Part shown: positions 35,401 to 46,505 of the stretch, in pieces
Position numbering within the stretch: the first letter of the stretch is position 1
Layout: the number at the start of each line of letters is the position of its first letter
From: Diphasiastrum complanatum
Taxonomy: Eukaryota > Streptophyta > Lycopodiopsida > Lycopodiales > Lycopodiaceae
Reading direction: 5' to 3'
Assembly: GCA_029204225.1 (NCBI GenBank)
Contig: CM055093.1
Span: 5,934,933-5,998,932, forward strand
DNA length: 64,000 nucleotides
The notes under the pieces: generated by a model
What the model was told of the DNA's origin: nothing
Databases searched by the model: none
What the model saw: the letters and a program-made list of their open reading frames with translations, nothing else
Position numbers and translations under genes: made by a program

Positions 35401-35717
35401 TAATGTGTCGCTACTATTCAAATTTATTGTGCCATGCATAGTACTGGAATTTGCTTGGACATGCTTTCATCCAAGAGGAAATGATCCCCTTTTTCGATAT
35501 CTGTGTAACTCTGCAGTGGGATTGAGGTTCTCACATCATCGATGGCGGTCACCACTACAGATATGCTATGAAAAGAGTGATCATTTCCCAATCTCATCTG
35601 TAGTAGTCTTTTGCTCACAATAAGTTTTCTCTCGATAAAGGATAGGTTGATGCTAGGGATGGCATCTCCTTTGAATGTTATGCTTGCCTCCATTGCCATT
35701 GAAAATATAGCAATCAA
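32492..35717 (-). pseudogene. N4/N6-type DNA methyltransferase-like gene, multi-exon, partly decayed
   Basis: Coding-like blocks on the minus strand with splice-like borders: 35717-35424, 35420-34826, 34762-34590 (spliced into a block from 34486), about 34110-33665, 33508-33200, about 33174-33069, 32942-32782 and 32669-32492. The last two join as RSSEWCRYIIHLFTDED, then IIDVFAGTGNMGVQAIRSNR and CLETDKEMYEHLLSKIEE. That is the C-terminal SAM-binding motif I (DxFxGTG) and its context in beta-class N4-cytosine/N6-adenine DNA methyltransferases. Upstream VFADFPTSLG sits where the catalytic (D/N/S)PP(Y/W/F) motif should be, but the second residue is Phe. TGA stops lie at about 35385 and 35049, and a 2-nt frameshift at about 32825. 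One exon junction near 34160 is not clean. A cellular gene now decaying, or a mobile-element gene, are both possible. Confidence 0.6.
33549..33622. repeat. 37-bp tandem duplication inside an intron of the methyltransferase-like gene
   Basis: TTGTACTATCTATGCACAC and following bases repeat exactly at a 37-bp interval. Confidence 0.92.
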
Positions 35718-36879
35718 AGAGAGACCTATAAAATTTCGAGGAAAATGGTATATGGAATAATTGTTTGGTACATTATGTTACATACATATATTCAGTTTGC
35801 AATAACTAAGATACACTTGCAATATCCAGACAAACTACAAAGATGTCAAACGTGGTAGATGAGAAAAAAAAATTGAAGGTCATAATGACTTCAATATTTG
35901 GCAATATTCAGGTGGATAATAAACATGTGGTGTGTCGTAATGGATACGATGTCCAGGTCATACTGACTACATTAGTTTGCATTGTTTGGATAAACAACAA
36001 GCATGACAAACCTCGAAAATGATATAATGACATCAATCCTCTGTAGTATTGAGAAAGACAATAAACTTGTCAAATGCGGCAATGAATATATATAGCCAGG
36101 TTGAAATGACTACAACAGTTTGCAATTTTGTAGATAGACAACAAGCATGTCAAATGTGTATAATCATAAAATATATTAATTATGCAAATATAACGAGCTA
36201 CTGATAGGTCTTTTACTTCCAAAAAGACATACCTACAAGCTGATTGCAAACTGATTGCACCAATGATCGATGCAAAAGAACAAGTTCTACACAAAAAGCT
36301 CCTGAATAGGCTCCTCAGTCTTCACCAAAAGCAGGGAACACAGGCTCCACACAAAGTTTTAGAACAGACTTTGCACAGTCGTCACCAAAAGCGGAGAACA
36401 TTGGCTTTACACAAAAAGCTCCAAAACATGCTCCACATAAAAAATCGCGAGAATAGGCTCCACACGCAATGCTCCAAAACAAGCTACACAGGGACTTTTG
36501 GCTTGGAGTTCAAGAATGAACCATAACACTGATTCAAATTGGACTATCCAACAGACACTTCCTAGTGCTAGCTGCCAGATGCTATTGCTAGTGCCAAATG
36601 CTAATGCTAGTGCTAGTGCTAATGTGGAAGGCAATTGCTAGTGTCAGTGTGGGAGACAATTTCTTACTAGCATGACATTGAGTTTTTAAGTTATCTTTCA
36701 CCCAGATGGGCATGTTTTTGCCTATCTTTCACATAACATGTATACTACAAGTGTACCTTTCAAACCAAAAACCAGCCAGTTGTAACTAGATAAGTGTAAA
36801 GAAAAGAGAGAGTCAGAGATAGAGGACAGCTGGCCAAGTTCCAGCGGGAGAGACAGTGACTCAGCCAGGGCACAGCCAT

Positions 36880-37003
36880 TGGGGGGAGAGAGAGAGAGCG
36901 TGTTCATGCTCCAGACAGCCAACATGAGTTACAGCTCGTTCATATCCAGAGCGAGAGAGAGAGAGAGAGAGACAGAGACAGAGGCAACCAGCAAGCACCA
37001 TTC

Positions 37004-37050
<47 letters not shown>

Positions 37051-37160
37051 TTCATGCCAGAGAGAGAGAGATAGCGAGCTGGTTCATGCCCCAGACAGCC
37101 AACGAGAGACTTGGAGCTCCTTCATGCCCAGAGAGAGAGAGAGAGCTAGAGAGGCAGCCA
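36880..37160. repeat. (GA)n tracts interspersed with a repeated CAGACAGCCAAC motif
   Basis: GA runs at 36887-36898, 36952-36970, 37006-37046 and 37131-37146 alternate with copies of GTTCATGC(C/T)CCAGACAGCC, suggesting a larger degenerate repeat unit. Confidence 0.8.
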
Positions 37161-37337
37161 ACGAGACTTGGAGAGCCAGCGAGCCAGTCAGCCAGCCAGC
37201 GAGCACCATCTATTGAGTGTGAGGGATCCAAAAACACAGAGCTACGTTCACAGGCTGTCAAGTAGTGCAAATGTCGTCTTTTTTTATTTGAAAAGTTTTT
37301 TAGTCAGTTGAAAGTAATGACTAGCGCTAGTTATGAT

Positions 37338-37550
37338 CAGGGCCAGAAAAAGGCTAGCGCCGGCGCTAGCTTTTTATTGCAAATGTAAAACTACTTGTGG
37401 TATCAGAAAAAGAAAGCCAGAAAAAGACTAGCACCGGCGCTAGCCTTTTTTTGGCCCTTAATTTTTTTTATTGCAAATGCAAAATTAACTATGGTATCAT
37501 AAAAACAAAGCCAAAAAAAGGCTAGCGCCGACGCTAGCCTTTTTTTGGCT
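37338..37550. repeat. Array of three GCTAGCGCCGGCGCTAGC palindromes
   Basis: Three direct units at 37338-37375, 37414-37455 and 37509-37550, about 75-95 bp apart. Each has a central CTAGCG(C)C/G core flanked by A-run and T-run arms. The third forms a 42-nt hairpin with perfect 19-bp arms and a 4-nt loop. The linkers share ATTGCAAATG and TATCA words. Confidence 0.9.
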
Positions 37551-38014
37551 CTGAAAGCAAGTGTATTAGTCAATACAAACAGTAGTGTTGGCCTTGCCTT
37601 GAAGGTTTTGATTATTTGGTGTCGGAAACAATCAATGGCTAGCGCTCAAGCATGACTATATCATTGTACGTTTCCAGAGTTTACCGCTTTTTCAAGGTAG
37701 CCTGAAATTATTTTTCAAGTTATTGACTTGCTTCTAGGATTCTACACTTATCAATGAGCAAAGCCAAGTGTACTGCATGTAGTAAGCAGAGTGAAATATC
37801 TCAATGGCGGTTACACATTCATTTTATGGCATGCATCCTACAAGAGTGCAACACATCTATAGTTCTCCTGTAAGAAATCAGTGACCGTTATCAGTGGCTT
37901 CCTTATCAAAGAACAACCAGTGAATGAGGGCCAGAATGTGAAATTTTAATCATCATTACTTTTGGATTTATGTTTTTGCATAGGGAGTCAGAAGGCCAAA
38001 ACATGAAGAGGTCG

Positions 38015-38112
38015 TACCGTTGGGAGGCTCTACCCCCCAATCCCCCTGCCGGGGGGCTATCATCCCTCAGGCACCCTATTTCTCGGGAAGCTCGGCCCCT
38101 TGAACCCCCCAG
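38015..38112. repeat. GC-rich dispersed-repeat-like block
   Basis: A sharply GC-rich 100-bp island in AT-rich DNA, containing CCCCCCAATCCCCCTGCCGG and GGCCCCTTGAACCCCCCAGC. It looks like a fragment of a dispersed plant repeat; no family is assigned. Confidence 0.5.
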
Positions 38113-38458
38113 CACTTCCTGCTATGCAATCTAGCCATCTCCTAACCATCATGGTCTCACAGTAGACCCCATACTAACATCCGCACTCAATTATGGCTTC
38201 TTCTCATAGTGGGGTCCTTACAAACTTGAGCTCACAGATAACTAGTGACTACTAAATTTGGAGGTGAATGTTTAGTTATGTCTAACAGACACAAACTAGT
38301 GCACATAAAACGACTTCTTTGCATTTTCAACTTTTGAAAGCGAATTAAATTCAAAGTACCATCCAGATTCTGTTTGTTATTCTATGGAGATTTACTTGCA
38401 GGTCTCAGAGATTAACATGAAATTATTATTTCTATGTTGTGCATACCACCCCATTTAA

Positions 38459-40106
38459 ATGGCCAGATCAAACTATCGGCTACGATCGTCATGTCGTAGC
38501 TCTCAGCCCAACCTATCATGCAGTGAGCAGTCCATCGAGAATAGTGTTGCTGGCACAGATAGAGTGGGCACACGTGATTGCGATTATGGTCTTTCTTCCC
38601 AGTTGACTGCTTTGCCTCTAGTGCTTGAGCAACCTGCCACCCTACACCGAGAGTATCCCTTGCAGGAAGATGCGCCTAGCAATGTTGACCTTGGCCAGTG
38701 TTCTGAGAGCATACCCGCAGAGCGACCGAGTGACACAGCTATCATTGTCCCAAGCTTGTTCGGCAAGGAGATTCAGACAGACATACTACAAGTATGATTT
38801 GGATTCACAAATAAAGCTAGTCATAATCTCATGTTTGCAAAATTACATCGTAATATACATGATTCCGTTTTGCAGGATGTTGTATCCTCTTTTAGACAAA
38901 ACAGAGCCAGGCCCCCTCCTTTCGTTCCTTTGTGTCGCCTTGTGGTGAACGAAACCATTCGTACGGTAAAAGAGGATATACCTGAATTCCTTAATATGTT
39001 TCGTGACTATGGATACCTTAGGGAGCTGGGCATATTTCTTGTATCTTTGAAAAGAATTGGCCAACCTGATTTAGAGGTGACACAATATGACCTTGACCAG
39101 TGGGGTCCAATATGGCGCGAGGTCAATGATGAATTTGAGCAAGATTTGGCCGGCAGTGAAGAGTGGGCTCATCTGTCCAACAAGAAGTTCATCATATGGG
39201 ATGGGAACCACAAAGCACAGGCTTGGATGAGCCAAATCCATCAAGGTTAAAGACTTTGGCATTATTATAATATGTAAATATTGTTGCATTGAATTTGATA
39301 CATATAAACATAGTTGCGTATAACTGCATGTTGTTTGAAGAGGCCATTAATTGGTTATAAAAACTACCAGTATATTGTCACAATATCTTTCCACTGCAAT
39401 CTTTAATCAATAGGTTTTCTTTATGTTTCATCGATATAAAATTGTGAATGTGCAATCTTGTAATGATTTGTCATGTGGTAGACTTTCCCACCATCAAGGC
39501 CCGCCATGTTAGGGTTGAGTGCAGTTTCCTGGAGGTATCTAGGGTCTGCAAGGGAGAGCTGATATTGGTATTGAACTCCATGAACAGGTTAGCCAAAATC
39601 AACGTGATACTTGTGTGTAGTTTGTGTTTTGGAGTTCTCTTGAAACCAGGTTGGTCTACAATAAACAGTGGTGCTGTAGGTTGACTCGAGTTCACGTATC
39701 CCACACGTTATCCCATGATATTTTCATGCTTCAGAAGTTTGGGCTGGCGGAGAAAGATACCCTGTTCAAATACATGTCACTAGAAGATCGGATATGGATG
39801 GAGATTGAGATGAGGAGGGAACACAAGAATACAAGGATGGCATGGTACAATTGCCCTATGGCCATTCTTGGGCAACGGTATATCTTTGACCACGTCGTGG
39901 ATAGTGAAAGTGGTTTCTATTAGTCAATTTATTTTTCTGTCAAGTCTCTAAAATTGGATCTATTATTATTTGGCCGATTCATGCAGGATGACTACAAACG
40001 AATGCTCCAATCTGCTATGGCCAGGATAGACAAAAGCAAGTTTTCTCTAGATGAAGTGCAGATTCATTATGATGCTGCTGTCAAGGCAGTAGATATACGA
40101 AAATAG
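38459..40106 (+). CDS. ParB/sulfiredoxin-fold-like gene, five exons, 3' end in LTR DNA
   Basis: Exons 38459-38791, 38876-39245, 39482-39587, 39680 to about 39896, and 39987-40106. The internal introns are GT...AG except that the fourth donor is uncertain. The predicted protein is about 380 residues with no internal stop. Exon 1 is a Ser/Arg/Pro-rich, probably disordered N-terminus. Exon 2 has PPFVPLCRLVVNE, a helical stretch and KKFIIWDGNHKAQAWM: the DGNH(R/K)xxAW signature of ParB N-terminal/sulfiredoxin-like domains, which bind CTP or ATP in known members. Exon 3 has HVRVECSFLEV, exon 4 RREHKNTRMAWYN. The last codons and stop come from an adjacent LTR, so the gene is probably truncated. Function in plants is unknown. 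Confidence 0.55.
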
Positions 40107-40720
40107 AGCAACTGTATTATCAGTTTAATTTTAGAGCGAGATCGTCAGTGTCTAGCTCATTGGCGGAATGACACTCTGCTCTTTCGCTATGTTCTGCTCA
40201 TTGGCAGACTTTCATGCACAACTATAGTCTCTAGTATTTTTCTGCTCTACTCGCTACGTCTCTCTCTCTCTCTCTATCTCTTACAGATATATGTATTCAG
40301 ATTAGTTGTTATGATCCAGAGAGGATCGTTTATACCTCCACTATGTGGAGTTTACAAGATAGCTAAAATGTAGAATCACAAGACTAGTTAATGCTAATCA
40401 ACTAGTTAGTTAGTCTCTGTCGTTGCCATTCGTTTCAGCTGGATGTGAAGCCCGTTGAGTTGCTAGGTGGTAGCTCAAAAGATTCTTCTTCGTTTATCTT
40501 GTAGTCTCTCGTTTGCTTTCGTTCTTTTCGTTTCTTTTGTAGCTTTTTGTTTTGCGTCCCTTTGCGGTTTGCGGTCCTGGAGGTGTGTTTACGATTCACA
40601 AATGATCCGCAAATCGTTCGTGCTTCGAGTCAAAGACACGTTGACTATTGCGAATCGTTCTCATTCGACCTTTGTTTTTTGCTCGTGCTATGACAAAGTT
40701 GCAGGAGTTCACCATTTCTG
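40083..40720 (-). repeat. Truncated solo LTR of the C-family copia elements
   Basis: Matches the C2 LTRs (46506-47171, 51185-51945) from the LTR start (at 40720, minus) down to about 40083. The terminal 150-180 bp are missing. No polypurine tract or internal sequence follows, so it is a solo or truncated LTR. It abuts and supplies the stop codon of the ParB-like gene. Confidence 0.85.
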
Positions 40721-40779
40721 ATAGTTGTTTCCCATGTCCTTATTGGCAGTGGCTCGGGATTAAATCGGACTTGTCAACT

Positions 40780-42441
40780 ACTTCAAGGAGGAAAATGAAG
40801 CAGACTGTCCCTAAAAAAATTGGATCTCGTAGACCAGTTGCCTCCCTTCCTCCTAAAGTAATCTCTGAAAAGCGACCCTGGATCGTCCTGACCACTAAAT
40901 CGGGCTCTGATTCAGAAACAGAATCATCTTTGCCTCCTCATGTTACTCGTCAACCTCCTTAGAAGGTTTTTTCGTCGAAGATGGAGATAACCCAAGAGGA
41001 GTTTGACAAGATAACAAAGAAATCTGTCAATATTGTGTCGACATCTGTTTCGAAATCTGTACATAACCTTTTGATAGACTCTCATACGATCCCAACCAGA
41101 TGTTTTTTTTACTCTGACCATTACAATCAATATGAATTTTGTTTAGGCAATAAAATTGATATGCTCAGCAATTCTTTCATATTCAAATAGAAGCTATAGA
41201 TTAGGTCCCAAATTTTGTACAAAGCTTAAAGATAAAACTTCAGAAATTATAGCTACGATTGTTGAAGCCGGCCAAAAAATTTTGCAGCATAGTATTAGTA
41301 TGGAATCCAAGGGAGTCATTTTTGTAATTTTTCATGGGTGCAATAAAGGCAAAAGATGCGACTTATGAAAGGGTTGTATATTTCATCAATTGCAGTCCTA
41401 TGGCCAAATGTTGCTGATGCCTTTTATTTTGATGATTATACTCCTGTTAGAATTGATTTTAATTTTCATTTTGATTGTTGTAGTCGGCACTAGAGCCTGA
41501 ATATTCTTCATGTGAAAATAAATAAGGAGGGAGTGTCAAATTTTCTATTTTGAAAAATAAATTCAGCTGAAAATACACATAGAGAATTTGATTTTCTATT
41601 TCATGATGTCGTTCATGAAATACCGACAACGACAGCTTCTATTGGGGAGAAAAATAATTAAATCTCTCAAAGTATATACAATTTATTGCTGATATGCATC
41701 TTTTTTTTTTTAATCTATCATCATAGCATGAATAAATTGTATGTCATAATAGTAATAATTTTCGTTAAATATCAGATGCAGTCTGTACAGCAAAAGGATA
41801 CTTTAATTTGTGCTTGGTTCATCCTGTATAATACAAAGCTCTTTTCTGAGTTGTACAATCTACAAATCCATGTTGATATTGAAAAGGTAAAATTTTGTTC
41901 ATTTGTTATTCTTTTCATTCTAATTCTTACTTCTTTAGTGTGATTGTTAGTTATTTACTCATTCACCTGGTTTGTGATGACAGTTCACTCTTGAGCCGTA
42001 CAATCCCGACTAAGTGTATAAATTGCGGCAAGAGTTGACTAAAACTTTTGTATAGAATGGCATAAGTTTTGTGTTTGAGCTTGAGGATCTTGTAAAGAAT
42101 GCTGCTCCTGCCTAGCAGCCTTTCAGGTTCCTCAAGATGCAAATTTTATCTTATACGATCAAAGAGACATAGAAGTCATTCCTAATACAGAGGAAGGCAT
42201 AGAAGTCCTTCCTAATACAAAGGAAGGCGAAATTACAGAACTAGAAATTATTGCCTTGATAGCTCCTGATACTGATATAGAAAATAAAGATAAACTTACG
42301 GAATATGATTTCAATTGTAAACATGTGTATATTACCATCCAGAAAAGGAAATACAATCTTACATGTAAACAACCCATTTATGAGAATTTTATTGATATCA
42401 ATGTAGATTCTTACGATCAGGTTCTGTCCATAGTACAATAC
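40780..42441 (+). pseudogene. Unrecognised decayed gene-like region
   Basis: A chain of plus-strand open segments with protein-like composition: 40795-40962 (basic, Pro/Ser-rich), 40981-41190 (MEITQEEFDKITKKSVNI), 41156-41368 (KLKDKTSEIIATIVEAGQKI), about 41360-41480 (SSIAVLWPNVADAFYFDDY) and 41776-41886, followed by a GT...AG-like gap to 41984. It then continues FTLEPYNPD to about 42441, ending in a stop (DVDSYDQ-like acidic tail). Frameshifts and stops separate the pieces. I do not recognise the family; an endogenised viral or transposon protein is possible but unsupported. Confidence 0.35.
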
Positions 42442-44429
42442 TAGATTGCAATTTTTCTAGATTGATAAAAAACAATATTCTTGTTTTCATCTAGAGTAAT
42501 GATGATGGACATGTATTTTCTGATAGTAAATCTCAGTGTTCTTCCATCAGTTAGATAGTTTTGCCAATATCTCTGCATTTGATCTCGAGCTCATGTATTT
42601 TACGTACCTGCATAAATTTAACACAAAGTATGTTACATTTAGTATAAAGATTATACGAGCAATTTTTGAAAGAAATTATACATAAAAAATAGAGTGTTTA
42701 CAGTTACTTATGAGTTTACCATTTGAAATGAATCTGAAGTTTGAAAGTATATCATCTTGTAGGAGCAACAGTTCCCGCCTGATGTAATTTAGGCTCCAAT
42801 TTTCTTCTACCTCAACACATGTTAAAAATGCATCATTGTATATTATTTCAATATTTTTTGCTTAGAATATCCACTGGCTTCTAAGTCTTAATCGAGTGGC
42901 ACTCATTTACTCATAATTTTTTTCCATCTTTGATAATGGAAGCATATGCTCAACATTTGCTTTTCTATTTGATAGTGAAAGCACATCGAAGACATTTTAA
43001 TTCTGCATTCTATTTCTTCATCTGATATTTTGTCCCAACCTTCATCCATAAGTTCAGATAATAAACTATTTGATAAATTTTTGCATACAAACATTGTTGG
43101 GGTTTTGTGTACATTGACACTTGAAAAGAAATTCACAAATATATTCAAAGAAATAAACCAATTTATTCGGACTGTTTTTGAACTCGTGTTTATCTTTAAT
43201 AATTTTTTTATATTATTATACAGCTTGCGACAAAATGACTCTAATACTACAGCATCTAGAGCAATCCATTCATCACTTCCAAAACTAGGTAATGGAATTG
43301 AGACTATTTGTCCAAAAAAAAAAATCTATTAGGAATGTACATCGATTCATAAAAAAAGATACAATGAGCAAAATCTTTTGCAATTCTACCTCTATATTGC
43401 AATTAGAGGTAGAATTGCAAAAGATTTTGTTGATTGTGTGTACTACATCTAACACACCTGCAAGAGATCCACTTGGCTCCCATTCAATTATATTGGATGG
43501 ATATATCAATACTCACGATTGTTTTTTTTGCGACCCTGACCTTGCACATTTATCTCTGAATGCATATATACATATTGGACTAATCTTAATATATCTTTTG
43601 TTTGTAAATAGCAGGAATTACAAGTTGAACATGTCTTTCTCTAGTCTCTGTAGTTCTATTTTCGTGAGGCATTTGCTCAGCATTGTTTTTCATAAATGCA
43701 TTTATCATAGCCAACTTGGCCATTTGAAAATGTTTTGAAGATCAACCAATAATGTGTGCGTTGTCTTGTATTGACTTCCTAGACCCATCAAGTTATATTC
43801 AATACCTATAAAAAGACATTCTCTTATTAGAAATTTTCATGATATATCAATTTGAGCATGCCAACATCTATCACTAGATTTTCATAGTTGAAGATTCAAT
43901 TACAATTAACAACATTCATGATCTAGGTCCACTAAGATATCATTTTTATCAAAGCAAGATAGTGAAATTCTTCAATAGTAGAACTCATTCTGTCATATTT
44001 ATTGTAAACACCACTAATATTTCCAATTCCAAATTATATTCAACTATCTGTACAAGCATAGATGTTCTCTTAGTACAAATTTCTATAGTACATTAGTTGA
44101 GCATGTCAACATCTAACACTAAAAATTGCTAACTGGAGATTCAACTACAATTAGTCTTTTTGATTAACTAGGTTTGCCAAAATGTCATTTTTATTGAAAC
44201 ACGATAATGCTATTCTTTAGACTTAAAAATCAACTCAATGAACCTAGTTCATCAAAATATGTAATTATCATTTACGACTATACCCCTACTTACCATTATT
44301 AGAGTTTATGTATGTCCAAGGTTTTGCCCAACTAAATAAAAAATCATATATATTGGATAAAATTCTTCCAAATCTATGACATGGTACCATAGTTGGGGGT
44401 TTGACATTTGTCACGAAACGGTCGCGAAT
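42442..44429. other. AT-rich spacer
   Basis: No gene recognised. Contains a 26-bp-arm hairpin at 43369-43429 and a short duplicated motif near 42905-43000. Confidence 0.5.
43369..43429. repeat. Perfect 26-bp inverted repeat with 9-nt loop
   Basis: Left arm 43369-43394, loop 43395-43403, right arm 43404-43429, with no mismatches. It starts CAAAATCTTTTGC and ends GCAAAAGATTTTG. Confidence 0.95.
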
Positions 44430-45059
44430 CTATCGCGAATCCTATTATGTTCGCGTTCATTTGATTTTTCTTTTGCAGAAGTTCTTCAGGATCCTAAGCA
44501 AGCGACTACAGATCACAGAACATAAAATATTTAAGTAATCAAGACAACGAGAATAGTGAGACGGAGAAGAGAGCAATTGTATAATCTGTTTTAGAGTTTA
44601 GAGTGAGTTGGTCAGTGTCGTGCCTCGTTAATGCTCAGCTCAATCGTTGTATTCTGCTCATTGGCAGACTTTCATGCACAGCTATTCTCTCTATTTTCGT
44701 CTCTCTATCTTCTTCTATTTAGTGTTGATCTAGAATGTATATTTATCTCCACAATGTGGAGTTTACAAGGGAGTTAAAACAGAGAATTACAATACAAGTC
44801 TACACTAATCAACTAATTAGTTATTCTCTATTACTGCTAACTCTTTTAGCTGAGCGTGAGGTACAAGACTCCACACTCGTTGAGCTGCCAGCTGGCAACG
44901 CGAATTGTTTTCTTTCGCTTCATGTCTCTTTGTTTCGGATCGTGGTCATCAGGGTCGAATCTCGAATACTTTCCTTTTGACCTTCAGGGTATGTTCACCC
45001 TTCGACCTTCACTTAGTTTCGCTTCGTGGCAAAGTTGCAAGAGCTCACAATTTCTGACA
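44430..45059 (-). repeat. 3' LTR of C1
   Basis: Begins TGTCAGAAATTG (minus, at 45059) directly after the polypurine tract AAGAGGGAG. Shares its sequence with 54299-54632 and 55171-55448. The far end near 44400-44430 is approximate. Confidence 0.85.
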
Positions 45060-45075
45060 CTCCCTCTTGAACTTT

Positions 45076-46432
45076 TCAACTTTGTATATTCAGTCCAATT
45101 GTCTTTCTTTGCCTTGCGAAGAGTGGTTTGTCGAGCGGCTTCGTGAGCAGATCTGCAATCATGTCTTCAGATTCTATGTACTTGACCTTGAGCTTTCCTT
45201 TCAAGATCAAGTCTCGAATGTGATGGTACTTCACAGGTATGTGTTTTGTCTTTGAATGGAAAATAGGATCCTGGGACAGATATATGGCACTTTGAGAATC
45301 CATCATCATCGTGCATGGTTCTCCTTGTAGTATGCCAATTGCCTCCAACATCATCCGTAACCATACTACCTCATTCGCCAACTTTGAAGCTGCGACATAT
45401 TCAGCTTCGCATGAGGATTGAGCTACCAAGGTTTGTTTCTTGCATATCCAGCTGATTGCTGCTCCGCACGCTAGCGAACATCCTCTGTCACGGACTTGTT
45501 GTCGTCTTTGCAGCTTGCCCAGCTTGCATCATTGTAGTAGTGCAACTCGAATCCTTTGTCTTCTTTGTCTGATTTGTAGGTTAATCGCATGTTTTGGATA
45601 CCCTTCAGATATTGCAGGATTCGTTTCACCATTTGCCAATGTGCTATGCCAAGATTCAAAGAGAATTGGCTTACAGCATAAACAGAGAAAGCCAAATTGG
45701 GTCTGGTACAGAATCTAAGGCACATCAGACTACCGATCAGGTTTTGGTAGGGTATACCTTCCATCTTCTGTCTCTCCTCATCTATGTTCGGACAATCCTG
45801 CTTCGTTAGTCTGGCTCCAACTATCATTGGTATTGGTTTTTCTTTGCAATCCATCATTCGGTACTGCTACTTTTCGGGCATATTCTGATTGACTCAGATG
45901 TATTTCTTTTTTTATTCAATCTCTTTTGATCTCCAGCCCAAGGCACTTTGTTGCTTGGGGTCTTCAAATCCTTCAGGCTGCTTCATGAAGATTTCTTCCT
46001 CTAGATCTCCGTGGAGAAAGGCTGTCTTTACATCAATCTGGTGAATTTCTAGATTGTATTGTGTAGCTTATGCAAGGAGCAGTCGAATGCTTGTCATCTT
46101 AACCATTGGCGAATACGTGTCGAAATAATCAACACCATACCTTTGTGTGTAGCCCTTCGTGACAAGTATTACTTTGTAACGTCCGACAATACCATCTGAT
46201 TTGATTTTTCTTTTGTAGACCCATTTGCAGTCGACGATCTTTTCACCTCGGGTAGTGGCTCTAGTGTCCATGCCTCGTTTTGCCTTATTGATTCGATTTC
46301 CTCTGACATTGCCTGCTTTTAGAGTTCTCCCCCTGGACTCTTGACAACTTCTAGATATGTTGTTGGCTCTTCAATGAAGCTGCAGTACTCGAACTCTGTA
46401 TCTTCACTCCATTGAAAATTGTCAATGTATCT
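45076..46432 (-). pseudogene. C1 reverse transcriptase / RNase H, decayed
   Basis: Contains ESIRQNEAWTLEPLP-like hinge, [38 protein letters not shown] and [16 protein letters not shown], then a deletion of the YVDD region. It resumes at MMDCKEKPIPMIVGARL, SLMCLRFCTRPNLAFSVY, DASWASCKDDNKS and the RNase H end QSSCEAEYVAASKLANEV and HHIRDLI. Stops and frameshifts are present (for example near 46070 and 45470). Confidence 0.9.
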
Positions 46433-46505
46433 TCACCGACCAGATGCCTTCGCCCTTCAGGAGTGTTTTGATTTTGAATTTCCAGATTCTGTAATTTGCA
46501 CCATC
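46433..46505 (-). pseudogene. Stray gag fragment at the C1/C2 junction
   Basis: About 70 bp matching the gag start region of C1 and C2 (WKFKIKTLLKGEGIWS-type sequence, compare 51007-51075). It is wedged between C1 RT sequence and the truncated end of the C2 3' LTR, evidence of a secondary rearrangement. Confidence 0.75.

Larger units (their letters stand above)
35718..38458. other. Intergenic region between the divergent gene pair
   Basis: Holds imperfect CTCCACAC/CAAAA repeats (36270-36490), GCTAGTGC-rich repeats (36565-36650), GA microsatellites, a three-unit palindrome array and a GC-rich block. Promoters for the flanking genes would be expected here, but no convincing TATA box was identified. 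Confidence 0.5.

Noticed and set aside
41490-41520. AAGGAGGGAGTGTC resembling a polypurine tract plus LTR start
   Set aside because: The following sequence matches no LTR in the window and no paired LTR was found.
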